A stretch of 64,000 nucleotides of DNA from Jiella mangrovi (lineage in GTDB: Bacteria; Pseudomonadota; Alphaproteobacteria; Rhizobiales; Rhizobiaceae), in assembly GCF_017815135.1 (NCBI RefSeq), contig NZ_JAGJCF010000014.1:1-64000 (forward strand), read 5' to 3'. The notes under the pieces were generated by a model, which had not been told where the DNA came from, ran no database searches, and worked only from the letters and a program-made list of their open reading frames with translations. Positions 1-11,371 of this stretch are shown here, in pieces; the stretch's first letter is position 1, and every line of letters begins with the position of its first letter. Both the position numbers and the translations under genes were made by a program.

Positions 1-718
1 CTTGGGTCATCCCATAAACTCGACAGAACCGAAAAGGATATCGATCCAGCCAAGCCGCAGAAACAACCGCCGCCCACGCTTCTCTTTCTTGTCTCAACTA
101 CCAACAATGTCAAAGAGCACGATCCCAAAGAAGGACCGTCGGGTGAAAAGGCGTTGCCGCATCACCACCCATTTTGCAGTTCTGACCGAAGTCTGAAGAA
201 CCTGTTTGACTGCGTTTCGGCTACCTCAGGGACGAACCGTCTGGCTCGCCGGCGGCGCCGCTGCCGTCGATGAGCGGCTTATAGGCCCTTCCCGTTTTCG
301 AAGTCAACGCGTTTTTTTGAAAAAGTTTCAGCCCCCCTCAAACCGGCTGTTTTTGCGCAAAATACCTGGTTTCATGGGGTTCGGGCCGTCATGGACCGGT
401 CATGATGACGAATCGACGTCGAAAATTTTTGGCCGGAGGATTCGATTTTTTCGCCTCGCGGGCGGCTCCGACCGGGCGATCGTCGCCGCCGGGGCTGCGT
501 TTTCGGCCGGACCGGAAGGGAAGGCTAATTTCGGCTTCCGGACCGCACCTGGCTCCCGCGCGAGGCTCCTGCGCCCCAAAAGCCTGTTCTTGACCGATGC
601 GCGAGAGCCCCTCGGTTCATCTTGAACCTACTATGGGCGGGGGAACGGCGAAGACGCCCCGTCGCTCGGCCCCGATGGCCCTCGCGTGTGGAGGCCGGGA
701 ACCGGCCCGAGGCGGGCC
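1..718. other. Left-edge region without a recognisable gene
   Basis: No reading frame here has a convincing start, ribosome site or recognisable product; the open frames have compositions typical of GC-rich chance frames. A short inverted repeat (GGCCGG at 693-698 with CCGGCC at 702-707, outer arms GAGGCC 691-696 and GGCCTC 715-720) lies exactly at the mntH stop and could aid transcript ending, but no T-run follows it. A homopolymeric stretch near 308-326 is the only other notable point. Confidence 0.5.
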
Positions 719-2068
719 TCAGAAGCCGCCATGCAGAAAATCCCAGACCAGCTTGGCATTCAGCGCCACGATGACGACGGCGATCACGCTCGTCACGGCG
801 AGGAGCCACAGGGCGGGCATATGCGCGCCCATCTTCCTTTTCTGGGCCGAGAACATCACCAGGGGAATCACCGCGAATGGCAGCTGCAGCGACAAGACCA
901 CCTGGCTGAGAACCAGGAGTTCGGCCGCGCCCTTTTCGCCATAGGCGACGATGACCGCGGCCGCGGGGACGATGGCGATGCCTCGCGTGATGAGCCGCCG
1001 CACGACGATCGGCAGGCGCAGCTTCAAGAAGCCCTGCATGACGATCTGGCCGGCCAGCGTCGCGGTGACGGTCGAGGAAAGGCCGGAGGCGAGCAGCGCC
1101 ACGGCAAAGAGGATCGGCGCCAGCGACGAGCCGAGCAGCGGCTGCAGCAGCGCATGGGCATCGGTCAGATCGTCGACCTGGCCGGAGCCCGAGCCGTAAA
1201 AGGCGGCGGCGGCCAGAATCAGGATCGAGGCATTGACCAGAAAGGCGAAGCCGAGCGCCGCCGACGAATCGATCGTGGCGTATTTGATCGCCTGCTCACG
1301 TCCCGCGTGGTCGAGCTCATAGGCCCGCGTATGGAGGACGCCCGTATGGAGATAGAGATTGTGGGGCATCACCGTCGCGCCGAGAATGCCGAGGGCGAGG
1401 TAGAGCATCTGGTTGTTGGTGACGATGTCGGGGGAGGGGATCAGCCCCTCCAGCACCGCCGCGACCGAAGGCTGGGCGAGAATCAGCTGGCCGACGAAGC
1501 AGACGGCGATGACGAGGATCATCGAGGCGACGAAGGCTTCCAGCCGGCGAAAGCCTTTCGATTGCAGATAGAGAATCAGGAAGACGTCGAGCGCGGTGAC
1601 GACGACGCCCCAGACCAGCGGCAGGCCGAAGAGCAGCTGCAGGGCGATGGCCGTGCCGATCACCTCGGCGAGATCCGTCGCGACGATGGCGAGTTCCGCC
1701 AGGATCCAGAGCGGGAAGGAGAGCCAGCGGGGAAAATATTCCCGGCACGCTTCGGCGAGATCGAGCCCGCTGGCGATGGCGAATCGGGCGCAGAGCGCCT
1801 GCAGGAGGATCGCCATCAGCGAGGACAGAAGCACCGCGGCCAGCAGCGTATAGCCAAATTGCGAGCCGCCGGCGATCGAGGTCGCCCAGTTGCCGGGGTC
1901 CATATAGCCGACGGCGACGAGATAGCCGGGGCCGAGAAAACCAATGAAGCGGCGCAAGGGCGAGCCGCCGCGAACGGAAATCGAGCGGTAGGACTGATCC
2001 AGTGAGGCCTCCCGCGGGTTCGCGGCAAGGCCTGGCGCCGATTCGATCCGGTCTTCGAAGGCAGCCAT
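719..2068 (-). CDS. mntH: Nramp family divalent metal (manganese) transporter MntH
   Basis: This 449-residue inner-membrane protein belongs to the Nramp family, proton-coupled importers of Mn2+ and Fe2+. The two metal-site signatures are present: DPGN at residues 57-60 in the first membrane helix and MPHN at 234-237 in the sixth. About eleven hydrophobic segments cover the rest. The start at 2068 (MAAFEDR) was chosen because AAAGGGG lies 11 bases upstream; in-frame ATGs at 2092 and 2101 lack such a site. A Mur-like operator sits inside the promoter upstream and mur is divergent, so the likely job is manganese uptake repressed when Mn is sufficient. Substrate preference is inferred from this context. 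Confidence 0.93.
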   Translation of the reverse strand: MAAFEDRIESAPGLAANPREASLDQSYRSISVRGGSPLRRFIGFLGPGYLVAVGYMDPGNWATSIAGGSQFGYTLLAAVLLSSLMAILLQALCARFAIASGLDLAEACREYFPRWLSFPLWILAELAIVATDLAEVIGTAIALQLLFGLPLVWGVVVTALDVFLILYLQSKGFRRLEAFVASMILVIAVCFVGQLILAQPSVAAVLEGLIPSPDIVTNNQMLYLALGILGATVMPHNLYLHTGVLHTRAYELDHAGREQAIKYATIDSSAALGFAFLVNASILILAAAAFYGSGSGQVDDLTDAHALLQPLLGSSLAPILFAVALLASGLSSTVTATLAGQIVMQGFLKLRLPIVVRRLITRGIAIVPAAAVIVAYGEKGAAELLVLSQVVLSLQLPFAVIPLVMFSAQKRKMGAHMPALWLLAVTSVIAVVIVALNAKLVWDFLHGGF

Positions 2069-2111
2069 CTCTACTTCATCCCCTTTACGCATCGTCGCCA
2101 TGCCGATTGCG

Positions 2112-2140
2112 CCGGCCGTGCTGGCCGTGCTGGCCGTGCT
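2112..2140. repeat. Short 9-bp tandem repeat in mntH leader
   Basis: The unit CTGGCCGTG is repeated about three times in tandem, with slight variation in the first copy, between the mntH promoter and its start codon. It lies in the untranslated leader. No function is evident; copy-number variation by slippage is possible. Confidence 0.6.
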
Positions 2141-2170
2141 AGCCCGCAAGGACCAACATGGCACGTCTTG

Positions 2171-2199
2171 ATAATAATGCAAATCATTTGCAAAAAGAA
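2171..2199 (-). promoter_or_regulatory. mntH promoter with Mur-type operator
   Basis: On the minus strand TTCTTT (plus 2194-2199) and TATTAT (plus 2171-2176) are 17 bases apart and resemble -35 and -10 elements. The spacer holds the palindrome TGCAAATCATTTGCA (2178-2192) with perfect 6-bp arms. This fits the Mur/Fur-responsive sequences known upstream of rhizobial and Brucella manganese transport genes. Binding here would block the polymerase. The promoter assignment is inference; the palindrome is seen directly. Confidence 0.7.
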
Positions 2200-2393
2200 T
2201 TCGAGAGGCGATCGCGGCGCCGGGTACCCTCGCTCGCAACGAGGGGAGAGGGCACCCTTCTAGCCGGCCGGCCCGGCGGGGGCCGGTGCGCATGGCCGCG
2301 AGGCAGCCGGGCGCGGCCGGCTGTTGCCACGCTCGCCCGAACCGGGCAGGAGGTTTGCCACGAAAGCGTGAACGGGGCAGTGTCGTAAGCACC

Positions 2394-2825
2394 ATGACGG
2401 ACAGACGGGACAATGGCGGGACCGACGATCTCGAGGCGGCGCTGCGGGGCGCCGGCCTGAGAATCACGCGGCAGCGCCGGGTGATTCTCGCGATTCTCGC
2501 CGGCGGCGACGACCATCCCGATGCTCTTGCCCTGTTTCGCCGCGCCGCGCGCCAGGACCCGTCGATCTCCCTGTCGACGGTCTACCGGACGATGAAGGTG
2601 CTCGAGGAACGGGGCGCGATCCAGCGCCACACCTTCGAAGGCGGCCCGGCCCGCTTCGAGCCGGCCGACGGCGTGCACCACGACCATCTGATCGACCTCG
2701 ACAGCGGCGAGGTGATCGAATTTCGCTCCGAGCGGATCGAAAAGCTTCAGGACGAGATCGCCCGCGAGCTCGGCTACGAGATCGTTTCGCACCGGCTGGA
2801 GCTTTATGGCCGGCGGCGCAAATGA
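2394..2825 (+). CDS. mur: Fur family regulator, Mur type (manganese uptake regulator)
   Basis: A 143-residue Fur-family repressor with an N-terminal winged helix (residues 12-85, recognition region near [16 protein letters not shown]) and a C-terminal metal-binding and dimer domain containing HHDH at 95-98. There is no cysteine at all, so the CxxC structural zinc site of gammaproteobacterial Fur is absent, as usual for alphaproteobacterial Fur/Mur. The C-terminal ending matches Fur/Mur rather than Irr. Divergence from mntH, whose promoter holds a Mur-like box, supports a manganese sensor. The ATG at 2394 has only a weak upstream ribosome site (GGGG about 17 bases away), and the AGGAGG at 2348-2353 is far off, so the start is moderately sure. 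Confidence 0.85.
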   Translation: MTDRRDNGGTDDLEAALRGAGLRITRQRRVILAILAGGDDHPDALALFRRAARQDPSISLSTVYRTMKVLEERGAIQRHTFEGGPARFEPADGVHHDHLIDLDSGEVIEFRSERIEKLQDEIARELGYEIVSHRLELYGRRRK

Positions 2826-3022
2826 TGAGCTAAGCCGACGCTGCGACGAATTTTCCTTCGCAACGACCCGCCCGCCGGTCCCGACAGGGATGCCGCCTGC
2901 GCCCGGCGCAAGCGAAGTCGCGCGACTGCAAATAGCTTCTAAGCTTCCATGACTTTTCGGCGTCTCGACGCGTTGAAGTCCGAGACCGCCGCAAACGTGG
3001 CGCGAAAAGCCGGGATCACCTC

Positions 3023-5137
<2,115 letters not shown>

Positions 5138-5164
5138 TCCGGAAACGGCGACACGCTCTCTTGA

Positions 5165-5203
5165 AAATCGCCCCGCATGGTCAAAAGCCATGCGGGGCGA
5201 TTT
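5165..5203. terminator. Bidirectional hairpin between katE and osmC
   Basis: A perfect 16-bp stem (5165-5180 with 5188-5203) closes a 7-base loop. Its outer arms are AAA/TTT, so on each strand a GC-rich stem leads into a short T-run. It sits between two convergent stop codons and probably ends both transcripts. Confidence 0.85.
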
Positions 5204-5219
5204 GCATTGATGTCTGCGC

Positions 5220-5654
5220 TCAGACCAGCTTGGCGTCGAGGGTGACCTCGATGGCGGCAAGCGCCTTCGACAGCGGACAGCTTTCCTTGGCCTTGTTGGC
5301 AAGCGCCTCGAAGGCCGAGGCCTCGATGCCGGGGACCTTCGCCTCGAGGGTGAGCGCGCTCTTCTTGATGGCGAAGCCTTCGCCCTCCTGCTCGACGCTG
5401 ACGACAGACCTGGCGTTCAGCTCGTCGGCCGGCGTGCCGTTCTCGGCGAGCATGTGGGACAGCTGCATGGCGAAGCAGCCGGCATGGGCCGCGGCCAAGA
5501 GCTCTTCGGGGTTGGTGCCCGACTTGCCGCTCTCGTCCTCGAATCTGGCCTTGAAGGAATAGCCGTGGTCGCTGAGGGCGCCGGACTGGGTGGTGATGGC
5601 GCCGGTTCCATCGGCAAGGGCGCCCTTCCAGATCGCGGTTGCATGACGTTTCAT
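5220..5654 (-). CDS. osmC: OsmC/Ohr family peroxiredoxin-like protein
   Basis: This 144-residue protein is of the OsmC family, thiol peroxidases that reduce organic hydroperoxides. The two family cysteines are at C60 (AAHAGCFA) and C126 (ESCPLSK). The N-terminal MKRHATAIWKG is typical of the OsmC branch rather than Ohr. The ATG at 5654 follows a GGAGA ribosome site. The gene converges on katE, so peroxide and hydroperoxide defence genes are adjacent, although transcribed separately. Confidence 0.93.
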   Translation of the reverse strand: MKRHATAIWKGALADGTGAITTQSGALSDHGYSFKARFEDESGKSGTNPEELLAAAHAGCFAMQLSHMLAENGTPADELNARSVVSVEQEGEGFAIKKSALTLEAKVPGIEASAFEALANKAKESCPLSKALAAIEVTLDAKLV

Positions 5655-5923
5655 ATGATTGTCTCCGTCGTTTCGTTGAAACAGGATCGGGGCGAGCGTC
5701 CGGTCTCTCCTTGAAAGAGACTGTCCCGCCCGAAGCCCGATGATGGTGACCCATTTGGTGCATGCGTGAACCAAATCGAGGCCACGGGTCCCGGCCGTTC
5801 ATGGGAAAGACTCTTTTGAGATGTCGATGGTTTCATGCCCATCACCGGATATCGCGCGAAAACCCGGAGCGATTCGCCCGAATCGGGCGGGTCCTGCGGC
5901 TTGAACCATCGAGGTCTGCGACA

Positions 5924-6877
5924 ATGAGCGGCACCATTCTCGTCCATGCGAGCCGGGACCTCCTCGAAGAAAAGGCCGCCTGGCTGGCGACGCTTCAAAA
6001 CGAGCGCAATGCCAGCCCTCACACCATTGCCTCCTACGAACGCGATCTTCGCCAGTTTCTGGTGTTCCTCACCGACTATCATGCGCGGCCGGCGACGATC
6101 GCCGATCTGGCCGACCTCAAGACCACCGACCTGCGGGCGTTTCTCGCCGGACGGCGGCGCGACGGGGCGGGTGCCCGCTCGCTCGGGCGCAATCTTTCCG
6201 GCGTTCGCGCCTTTCTGAAGCATCTGGAAAAGAAGGGCCTCGCCTCGACCGCCGGAGCGCGAGCGATGCGCGCGCCCAAGGCTGCCAGATCGCTGCCCCG
6301 GCCGCTCGCCGTCAACGACGCGCTGGAAGTCGCCGAGGAGGCCGGCAGCTTCGCGCTGGAGCCCTGGATCGCCGCCCGCGACGTCGCCGTCCTGACGCTT
6401 CTTTACGGCTGCGGCCTGCGCATTTCCGAGGCGCTGAGCCTTCCCGGCGATGCGCTTTGCGACGAAGCCGCCCGCTCGATGCCGATTTTGGGCAAAGGCG
6501 GCAAGACGCGGATCGTGCCGCTGCTGCCGGCGGTGCTGCAGGCGGTCGGCGAATATCGCCGGCTTTGTCCCTTTGCGCTCTCGCCGCAGGAGCCGCTGTT
6601 TCGCGGCGCAAGGGGCGGGCCACTGAGGCCGCAGATCGTCCAGCGGGGGATGGCGCGTCTGCGCGGAGCGCTCGGGCTTCCCGCTTCCGCAACGCCCCAT
6701 GCGCTGCGCCATTCCTTCGCCACCCATCTGCTTTCGGCCGGCGGCGATCTTCGCACCATCCAGGATCTCCTCGGCCATGCAAGCCTGTCGACGACGCAGA
6801 ACTATACGGCGGTCGACGCCGGCCGGCTGATGTCCATCTATCGCGATGCCCATCCGCGCGCCCGCCGCCGCGGCTGA
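5924..6877 (+). CDS. xerC: Site-specific tyrosine recombinase XerC
   Basis: A 317-residue tyrosine recombinase that with XerD resolves chromosome dimers at dif. The N-terminal SAM-like core-binding domain covers residues 15-110. The catalytic domain carries R166 (GLRISEAL), K191 (GKGGK), H259 and R262 (HALRHSFATHLL), H285 (LGHAS) and the nucleophile Y294. The overall sequence is closer to rhizobial XerC than XerD. The ATG at 5924 follows GAGG; longer in-frame extensions to 5762 have no family resemblance. No dif-like site was recognised in the window. Confidence 0.92.
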   Translation: MSGTILVHASRDLLEEKAAWLATLQNERNASPHTIASYERDLRQFLVFLTDYHARPATIADLADLKTTDLRAFLAGRRRDGAGARSLGRNLSGVRAFLKHLEKKGLASTAGARAMRAPKAARSLPRPLAVNDALEVAEEAGSFALEPWIAARDVAVLTLLYGCGLRISEALSLPGDALCDEAARSMPILGKGGKTRIVPLLPAVLQAVGEYRRLCPFALSPQEPLFRGARGGPLRPQIVQRGMARLRGALGLPASATPHALRHSFATHLLSAGGDLRTIQDLLGHASLSTTQNYTAVDAGRLMSIYRDAHPRARRRG

Positions 6878-6919
6878 GACGATCCTCGCCAAAGGCGACG
6901 CGGCAAAAGGAGCATCAAC

Positions 6920-8110
6920 TTGATCAAGACCCTGACGGCCTTCTTCCGCCGCCATTCTGCAAACCGCCGCCCTCGCATCGACCGCCTGCCAGTCCTTGCA
7001 GTTCTTGCCGCTTTGTCCTTCGCGCCGACGGCAGCGATCGCCGCCGAAACGACCTGCCGGGGCGAAAGCCTCATGCCCGCCCTGTCGCAGAGCGGCGCGA
7101 TGGCATCGGTCGAGGCGAAGGCCGCCAAGGTCTCGAACGGTGAGGGACGGTTCTTCAGGATCGAGAAAGCCGGCCTCGCGCCCTCCTATCTTCTCGGCAC
7201 CATGCATCTGGGAGATCCGCGTCTCCTGGCCTTGCCCGAGCCGATCGATCGCGCCTTCGAAGACAGCCAACGTCTCGTCATCGAGACGACGGACGTTCTC
7301 GATCCGATGAAAATGGCCGGCGCGATGTTTGCCGATCCGGCGCTGACGACGCTTCCAAAGGGCCAGACCCTCGGCGATTTTCTCAAACCCGCCGACAGGC
7401 AGAAGCTCGCCCGGATGCTCGATGCCAAGGGCGTGCCGCTCCAGGCGGTCGAGCGGCTGCAGCCCTGGTTCCTGTCGTCCGGTTTCATGCTGCCCGCCTG
7501 CATGGCCAAGACATCCGGCGGGATGCCCATCGTCCTCGACACCAGCCTGGCTGCACGGGCGAAGGCAGCCGGCATCCCTGTCGAAGGTCTGGAAACGGCG
7601 AGCGAGCAGCTGCGCAGCATGGCGGCGATCCCGATGAAGGAGCAGATCGACGGTTTCGTCGCGCTGCTTTCGGCCGAGGATCGCCTCGACGACATCTTCG
7701 AGACGATGATCGACCTTTATCTTCGCGAACACGTCTCGACGATCATGCCGGCGATCGAGGCGGCCGTGCCCGACGGCGGCATGATGGTCGGCGCCGGCGA
7801 GGGCTATGCGGCCTTCGAGGAGAAGGTGATCACCGAGCGCAACCTGCGCATGGCGGACAGGCTGGAGCCGTTTTTGAGCAAGGGCGGCAGTTTCGTCGCC
7901 GTCGGAGCGTTGCATCTGCCGGGCGAAAAGGGCCTCGTCGCCCTGCTGCGGGCACGCGGATATCGCCTCGTCCGGGTCCCGGCGCCCGTCGGCGCAGCGC
8001 CTGCCCGGCCGCACCTCGATGACGCGGAAGCCGCGCAATCGGGCGCACCATCCCGCCCCGAACCGGCCGGAGCCCCAAGGGAGAGCGACGCCGACGACAC
8101 CAAGAAGTGA
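6920..8110 (+). CDS. TraB/GumN family protein, exported
   Basis: A 396-residue protein of the TraB/GumN (TIKI-like) family. The start is TTG at 6920, eight bases after AAAGGAG; no ATG nearby has a comparable site. A signal peptide ends near AAIAAETTC (about residue 40). The family motifs are LLGTMHLGDPR near residue 92 and the C-terminal VAVGALHLPGE followed by LLRARGYRLVRV. The last 50 residues are Pro/Ala-rich and acidic. Some eukaryotic relatives are metalloproteases, but the bacterial role is unknown. It follows xerC by 42 bases and may share its transcript. Confidence 0.85.
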   Translation: MIKTLTAFFRRHSANRRPRIDRLPVLAVLAALSFAPTAAIAAETTCRGESLMPALSQSGAMASVEAKAAKVSNGEGRFFRIEKAGLAPSYLLGTMHLGDPRLLALPEPIDRAFEDSQRLVIETTDVLDPMKMAGAMFADPALTTLPKGQTLGDFLKPADRQKLARMLDAKGVPLQAVERLQPWFLSSGFMLPACMAKTSGGMPIVLDTSLAARAKAAGIPVEGLETASEQLRSMAAIPMKEQIDGFVALLSAEDRLDDIFETMIDLYLREHVSTIMPAIEAAVPDGGMMVGAGEGYAAFEEKVITERNLRMADRLEPFLSKGGSFVAVGALHLPGEKGLVALLRARGYRLVRVPAPVGAAPARPHLDDAEAAQSGAPSRPEPAGAPRESDADDTKK

Positions 8111-8196
8111 TTCCGCCGTGTGGTTGTGCCGCTTGCGCGGCAGGGTTTGTCGGTTAGCATTCAGACCATCGAAACCGCAGACGGAGAATGCGACTC

Positions 8197-8388
8197 ATGA
8201 AAGTCTTTCTCGCCGCGACGGCGGCCACCGGCCTCGTCCTCGCCAGCGCTTCCGGCGCTCTTGCCTGCAGCTTCAAGAAGGACGTCACGGCCGAAGCGCC
8301 GATGACGCCGATCGTCACCGCCGACCAGTCGACCGGCGACGTCACGCCCGCGCCGACTGCTCCGGTGATCGACCAGAAGAAGGGCTGA
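8197..8388 (+). CDS. Small exported protein of unknown function
   Basis: A 63-residue protein with a clear N-terminal signal peptide (MKVFLAATAATGLVLASASG, cleavage likely after ALA, leaving CSFKKD). The mature part is only about 37 residues and rich in Pro, Thr and Ala. The ALAC site lacks a Leu at the -3 position, so ordinary signal peptidase I cleavage is more likely than lipidation. ATG 8197 is preferred over ATG 8188 because CGGAG is 10 bases upstream of it and too near 8188. It is unrecognised. Confidence 0.7.
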   Translation: MKVFLAATAATGLVLASASGALACSFKKDVTAEAPMTPIVTADQSTGDVTPAPTAPVIDQKKG

Positions 8389-8416
8389 GCCTTTCGACGC
8401 GCCGGGTCCGTTACGG

Positions 8417-8507
8417 CATCGGCCCGAAATCGGGATCGATTTCTGGAAAAGCACGATGCGGTGATTGAAGATGTCAGAGCGTCCTTTGTGCGTCCGTTTG
8501 GACGCAC
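8417..8507. repeat. Dispersed rhizobial-type palindromic repeat, copy 1
   Basis: The segment begins CATCGGCCCGAAATCGG and ends in the hairpin GTGCGTCC (8488-8495) / GGACGCAC (8500-8507). It matches the element at 45207-45308 along most of its length, including AAGCACGATG and AGAGCG. Its right outer arm is missing, so this copy is truncated. Elements of this kind are scattered in intergenic DNA of many Rhizobiales. Confidence 0.8.
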
Positions 8508-8565
8508 AACACGATCATCGAGGGCCGGCCACGGCTTGATCGGGAAGCCGCATCATTCGACGCTT

Positions 8566-8663
8566 CGTCATTCTCGGGCTCCGTCCCGAGAATCCAGAAA
8601 CGCTTGACACAACAGAAGCTTCATCGGCGCACTGGATGCTCGGGACGGGGCCCGAGCATGACG
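8566..8663. repeat. Paired inverted palindromic units
   Basis: Two 31-base units, 8566-8596 and 8633-8663, lie in opposite orientation and match at 28 of 31 positions. Each unit is itself a stem (TTCTCGGG with CCCGAGAA; TGCTCGGG with CCCGAGCA). Two of the three differences compensate one another and keep the stem paired. Each unit begins or ends in CGTCAT and ATCCA. Confidence 0.85.
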
Positions 8664-8792
8664 AGCGCGATAAAAGCGGACGCCCAATCCCGGAGTGCCA
8701 GGCACTCGATACGCGCTGTAAGACGAGAATGTCGCGCACGCTGGCGTCCGTTCGGACGCACGGCCCTCTCATGACGGGTCCCGGCCGTCACT

Positions 8793-9374
8793 TCACTTCA
8801 GGATTTTTTCCAAGATCGCCGCAACCTGGCGCCGGGCGTCTTCGATCCCGGTCGAGCTATCGACGACGAAGTCCGCGCGGGCGCGCTTTTCCGCGTCCGG
8901 CATCTGTTTGGCGAGGATCGCCTGAAATTTTTCCGCGCTCATGCCCGTTCGCGCGAGCACGCGCTCCGTCTGGACCGCGAAGGGCGCCGATACGACGACG
9001 ACTAGGTCGCAGCGCGCTTGCGCCCCCGTCTCGAAGAGCAGCGGAATGTCGAGAATGGCGGCTGGCGCCCCGGCTTTTTCCGACCCTTGAATGAAATCTC
9101 GCTCCGCCGCGTGCACCAGCGGGTGGACGATCGCTTCCAGCCTTTCCATCGCCGCCTTGTTCCCGACGACCCGCTCGGACAACAGGGCCCGATCGACCGA
9201 ACCCTCCCGCACCGTGCCGGGAAAAGCCGCCTCGATCGCGGGCACAGCCTCGCCCGAATAAAGCGCGTGCACGGCTTCGTCCGCCGAATGGACCGGCAGC
9301 CCCGCTTCGGCGAAAAGCGCGGCGGTGGTCGACTTGCCCATGCCGATCGATCCGGTCAGACCGACGATGATCAT
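8793..9374 (-). CDS. coaE: Dephospho-CoA kinase
   Basis: A 193-residue P-loop kinase that phosphorylates dephospho-CoA, the last step of CoA synthesis. The P-loop GSIGMGKS is at residues 8-15, and the family segments DIPLLFE and the downstream lid region are present. The ATG at 9374 overlaps the stop of the preceding NTF2-like gene by four bases (ATGA), indicating translational coupling. It is the last gene of a leftward operon with maf, aroE and the NTF2-like gene. Confidence 0.96.
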   Translation of the reverse strand: MIIVGLTGSIGMGKSTTAALFAEAGLPVHSADEAVHALYSGEAVPAIEAAFPGTVREGSVDRALLSERVVGNKAAMERLEAIVHPLVHAAERDFIQGSEKAGAPAAILDIPLLFETGAQARCDLVVVVSAPFAVQTERVLARTGMSAEKFQAILAKQMPDAEKRARADFVVDSSTGIEDARRQVAAILEKILK

Positions 9375-9799
9375 CGCAGCGAGACCTCCTCGTCATTGAC
9401 GACGAGCGCGATCAGCCACTGGCCGGAGAGATCGTTGCGGCGAAGGGCATAGCGACAGGTGAACATCGCCGCCACCTCGCCGTCGCGCCGCTCCTGCGTC
9501 CAGGACAGGACCACGAAGGCGGCGTTGCCGGATGGAACCGCCTCGAGAAGGACGAAGTCGGACCGGGCGATCTCCTCACTGTCGAAGACCCCGAACAAGG
9601 CGACGACGTTCTCGGCCATCTCGTTGGCATCGGCAAAGACCGTGCCCCTGCCATGCTGCCAGATCGTCACCGGATAGGCGAAACAATCCACCACCTTGTC
9701 GACGTCGCCGTCTTCGAAACCTTCCGAATAGCGCTGGAAAAGACCTTCGACCGCCAGATGGAAGCCGGATGGTCTCTCGTCATCCACGTCCTGCCTCAT
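9371..9799 (-). CDS. NTF2/SnoaL-like fold protein of unknown function
   Basis: A 142-residue soluble protein whose pattern ([20 protein letters not shown], then PVTIW, then a C-terminal strand-rich half) fits the SnoaL/NTF2-like fold, a cone that usually binds small ligands or acts as an isomerase or polyketide cyclase. No catalytic residue can be assigned. It begins two bases after the aroE stop and overlaps coaE by four, so it is cotranscribed and coupled. In many relatives aroE and coaE are adjacent without this gene. Confidence 0.75.
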   Translation of the reverse strand: MRQDVDDERPSGFHLAVEGLFQRYSEGFEDGDVDKVVDCFAYPVTIWQHGRGTVFADANEMAENVVALFGVFDSEEIARSDFVLLEAVPSGNAAFVVLSWTQERRDGEVAAMFTCRYALRRNDLSGQWLIALVVNDEEVSLR

Positions 9800-9801
9800 C
9801 C

Positions 9802-10779
9802 TCAGCGTCCGCTTTCGATATCGGCGACGAGCTTTTCGCGCAAAGCATCGGAAACACTCGGCCGCTGGCCGAACCAGCGCTCGAAGCCGGGCACCGCCTG
9901 ATGCAGAAGCATGCCGAGGCCGTCGGCAAAGGCGAGCCCGCGCGCCTCGGCCGCTTTCAGGAGAGGCGTCATCAGCGGCGAATAGACGATGTCGGTGACG
10001 AGCGCGTGGTCGGGAAGAGCGCCGAGGTCGGGCAGCCTTTCAGGGAACCAGTCGGGGGTCTCGTCATCGGCGTCCCTTTCGGGGATCGGCGCGGTGTTGA
10101 CGAGGAGATCGGCGCGGGCAAGGAGCGCCGCTCTCGCCTCCTCGCCATGGCCGAAGATGCGCCCGGCAAACTGCGTCTCGAACCGCGCGGCGAGCTCTTC
10201 CGCCCGCGACGGGGTCCGGTTGACGATCTCCACCCGTTTCACGCCTCTCGACAACAAAGCGTGGACGACCGCGCGGGCAGCACCCCCAGCCCCGAGGACG
10301 ACCGCCGTCTCGGCTTCTGTCCAGCCCTTGAGCCGCTCATCGAGATTGGCCGCGAACCCATAGGCATCCGTGTTGCCACCGACGAGGCTCTGCCCCTCGA
10401 ACCACAGCGTGTTGACGGCGCCGATCGCCTCGGCGTCGCCGTCCCGCCGCTCGACGGCGCGAAAGGCCGCGACCTTGTGGGGAATGGTCACATTGCCGCC
10501 GACGTAACCCTGTTCGCCGAGCGTTGCGAAAAACGCGTCGATCTCTTCGGGCGGAACACCCATGCGGCCATAGGAGCCGGGAAGGCCGAGCTCCTTCAGC
10601 CAGGTGCCGTGGATGAGGGGCGAGCGTGAATGCCAGACCGGCCAGCCGGTGATGAAGGCGCGTTGCCCTTCCCTCTCCGCCGGCCGGCTGGCGGGATCGA
10701 AGATCGAGCCCTCGCCGCGCGGGCGGTCGGCGCCGCTCACATAAGGAGACGGCGTCCAGTCATCGTCCCTTTCAGCCAT
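9802..10779 (-). CDS. aroE: Shikimate dehydrogenase with N-terminal extension
   Basis: A 325-residue enzyme that reduces 3-dehydroshikimate with NADPH in aromatic amino-acid synthesis. Catalytic Lys and Asp are K102 (NVTIPHK) and D138 (GGNTDAYG); the dinucleotide-binding loop GAGGAA is at 163-168. The N-terminus carries about 38 extra polar residues compared with usual AroE (about 275). The ATG at 10779 overlaps the end of maf by eight bases and has GGAG five bases upstream, so the extension is probably real; no later start has a better site. The usual NTT motif after the Rossmann fold reads NTAPIP. Confidence 0.92.
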   Translation of the reverse strand: MAERDDDWTPSPYVSGADRPRGEGSIFDPASRPAEREGQRAFITGWPVWHSRSPLIHGTWLKELGLPGSYGRMGVPPEEIDAFFATLGEQGYVGGNVTIPHKVAAFRAVERRDGDAEAIGAVNTLWFEGQSLVGGNTDAYGFAANLDERLKGWTEAETAVVLGAGGAARAVVHALLSRGVKRVEIVNRTPSRAEELAARFETQFAGRIFGHGEEARAALLARADLLVNTAPIPERDADDETPDWFPERLPDLGALPDHALVTDIVYSPLMTPLLKAAEARGLAFADGLGMLLHQAVPGFERWFGQRPSVSDALREKLVADIESGR

Positions 10780-11371
10780 CGATCTCCCCCCTTGCCCGCA
10801 ATTCCTTCAAGAGCGGCAGGATGGGCAATCCGATGATCGTGGTGAAATCACCGTCGATCGCCTCCATCAGCTGCACGCCCTCCCGTTCGATCTGATAGGC
10901 GCCGACACTCGTCAGGGCTCTCGCGCCGACCGAGGCGAGGTAGCGCCCGATGAAGCCGGGATCGAGTTCACGCATGGTCAGTCTCGCGACGGCGACATGC
11001 TGCCAGGTCACGACGCCGTTCTCGACGAGGACGACCGCACTGTTGAGTGTATGGGTCCTGCCGGACAAGGCGAGCAGCGTGCGCCGCGCTTCCTCCATCG
11101 TCGGCGGCTTGTGAAAGACGCGATCGCCGAGCGCCAGCGTCTGGTCGGCGCCGATCACGATCTCGCCGGGATGGTTCTGCGAAACATCGGTCGCCTTCGC
11201 CTCGGCCAGAACGGCGGCGACATCCTCCGGCGTCGCGCCGCTATCAAGAAGCGGCGCCTCGATCGCCCGCTCGTCGAGCTCGGACGGTCGCACGGTGAAA
11301 TCGACACCGGCATTCTTCAAAAGCTCGCGGCGATGGACGCTGCCGGATGCGAGCACGATACCTTTGGGCAT
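10772..11371 (-). CDS. maf: Maf family nucleotide pyrophosphatase
   Basis: A 199-residue Maf/Ham1-type house-cleaning nucleoside triphosphate pyrophosphatase, which removes modified nucleotides. Family signatures are [12 protein letters not shown] at residues 8-19, VIGADQTL and the C-terminal [10 protein letters not shown]. The ATG at 11371 follows AAAGG by nine bases. It is the first gene of the leftward operon with aroE, the NTF2-like gene and coaE, and its promoter region merges with the origin-like intergenic region next to hemE. Confidence 0.92.
   Translation of the reverse strand: MPKGIVLASGSVHRRELLKNAGVDFTVRPSELDERAIEAPLLDSGATPEDVAAVLAEAKATDVSQNHPGEIVIGADQTLALGDRVFHKPPTMEEARRTLLALSGRTHTLNSAVVLVENGVVTWQHVAVARLTMRELDPGFIGRYLASVGARALTSVGAYQIEREGVQLMEAIDGDFTTIIGLPILPLLKELRARGEIDG

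Larger units (their letters stand above)
8389..8792. other. Intergenic repeat mosaic between the small exported gene and coaE
   Basis: No gene is supported in these 404 bases. Besides the two repeat families listed separately, it holds a hairpin GAGTGCC/GGCACTC near 8695-8709 and a second GCGTCC/GGACGC hairpin near 8744-8759. The whole stretch reads as a patchwork of palindromic elements located between convergent genes. Confidence 0.7.

Noticed and set aside
686-2005. Long open frame on the plus strand (439 codons) antisense to mntH
   Set aside because: It mirrors mntH on the opposite strand; composition is Asp/Gly/Gln/Arg-rich chance coding with no recognisable domain.
5651-8038. Long minus-strand frame (795 codons) over xerC and the TraB gene
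   Set aside because: Antisense to two well-supported genes, Arg/Gly/Ala-rich, no family resemblance.
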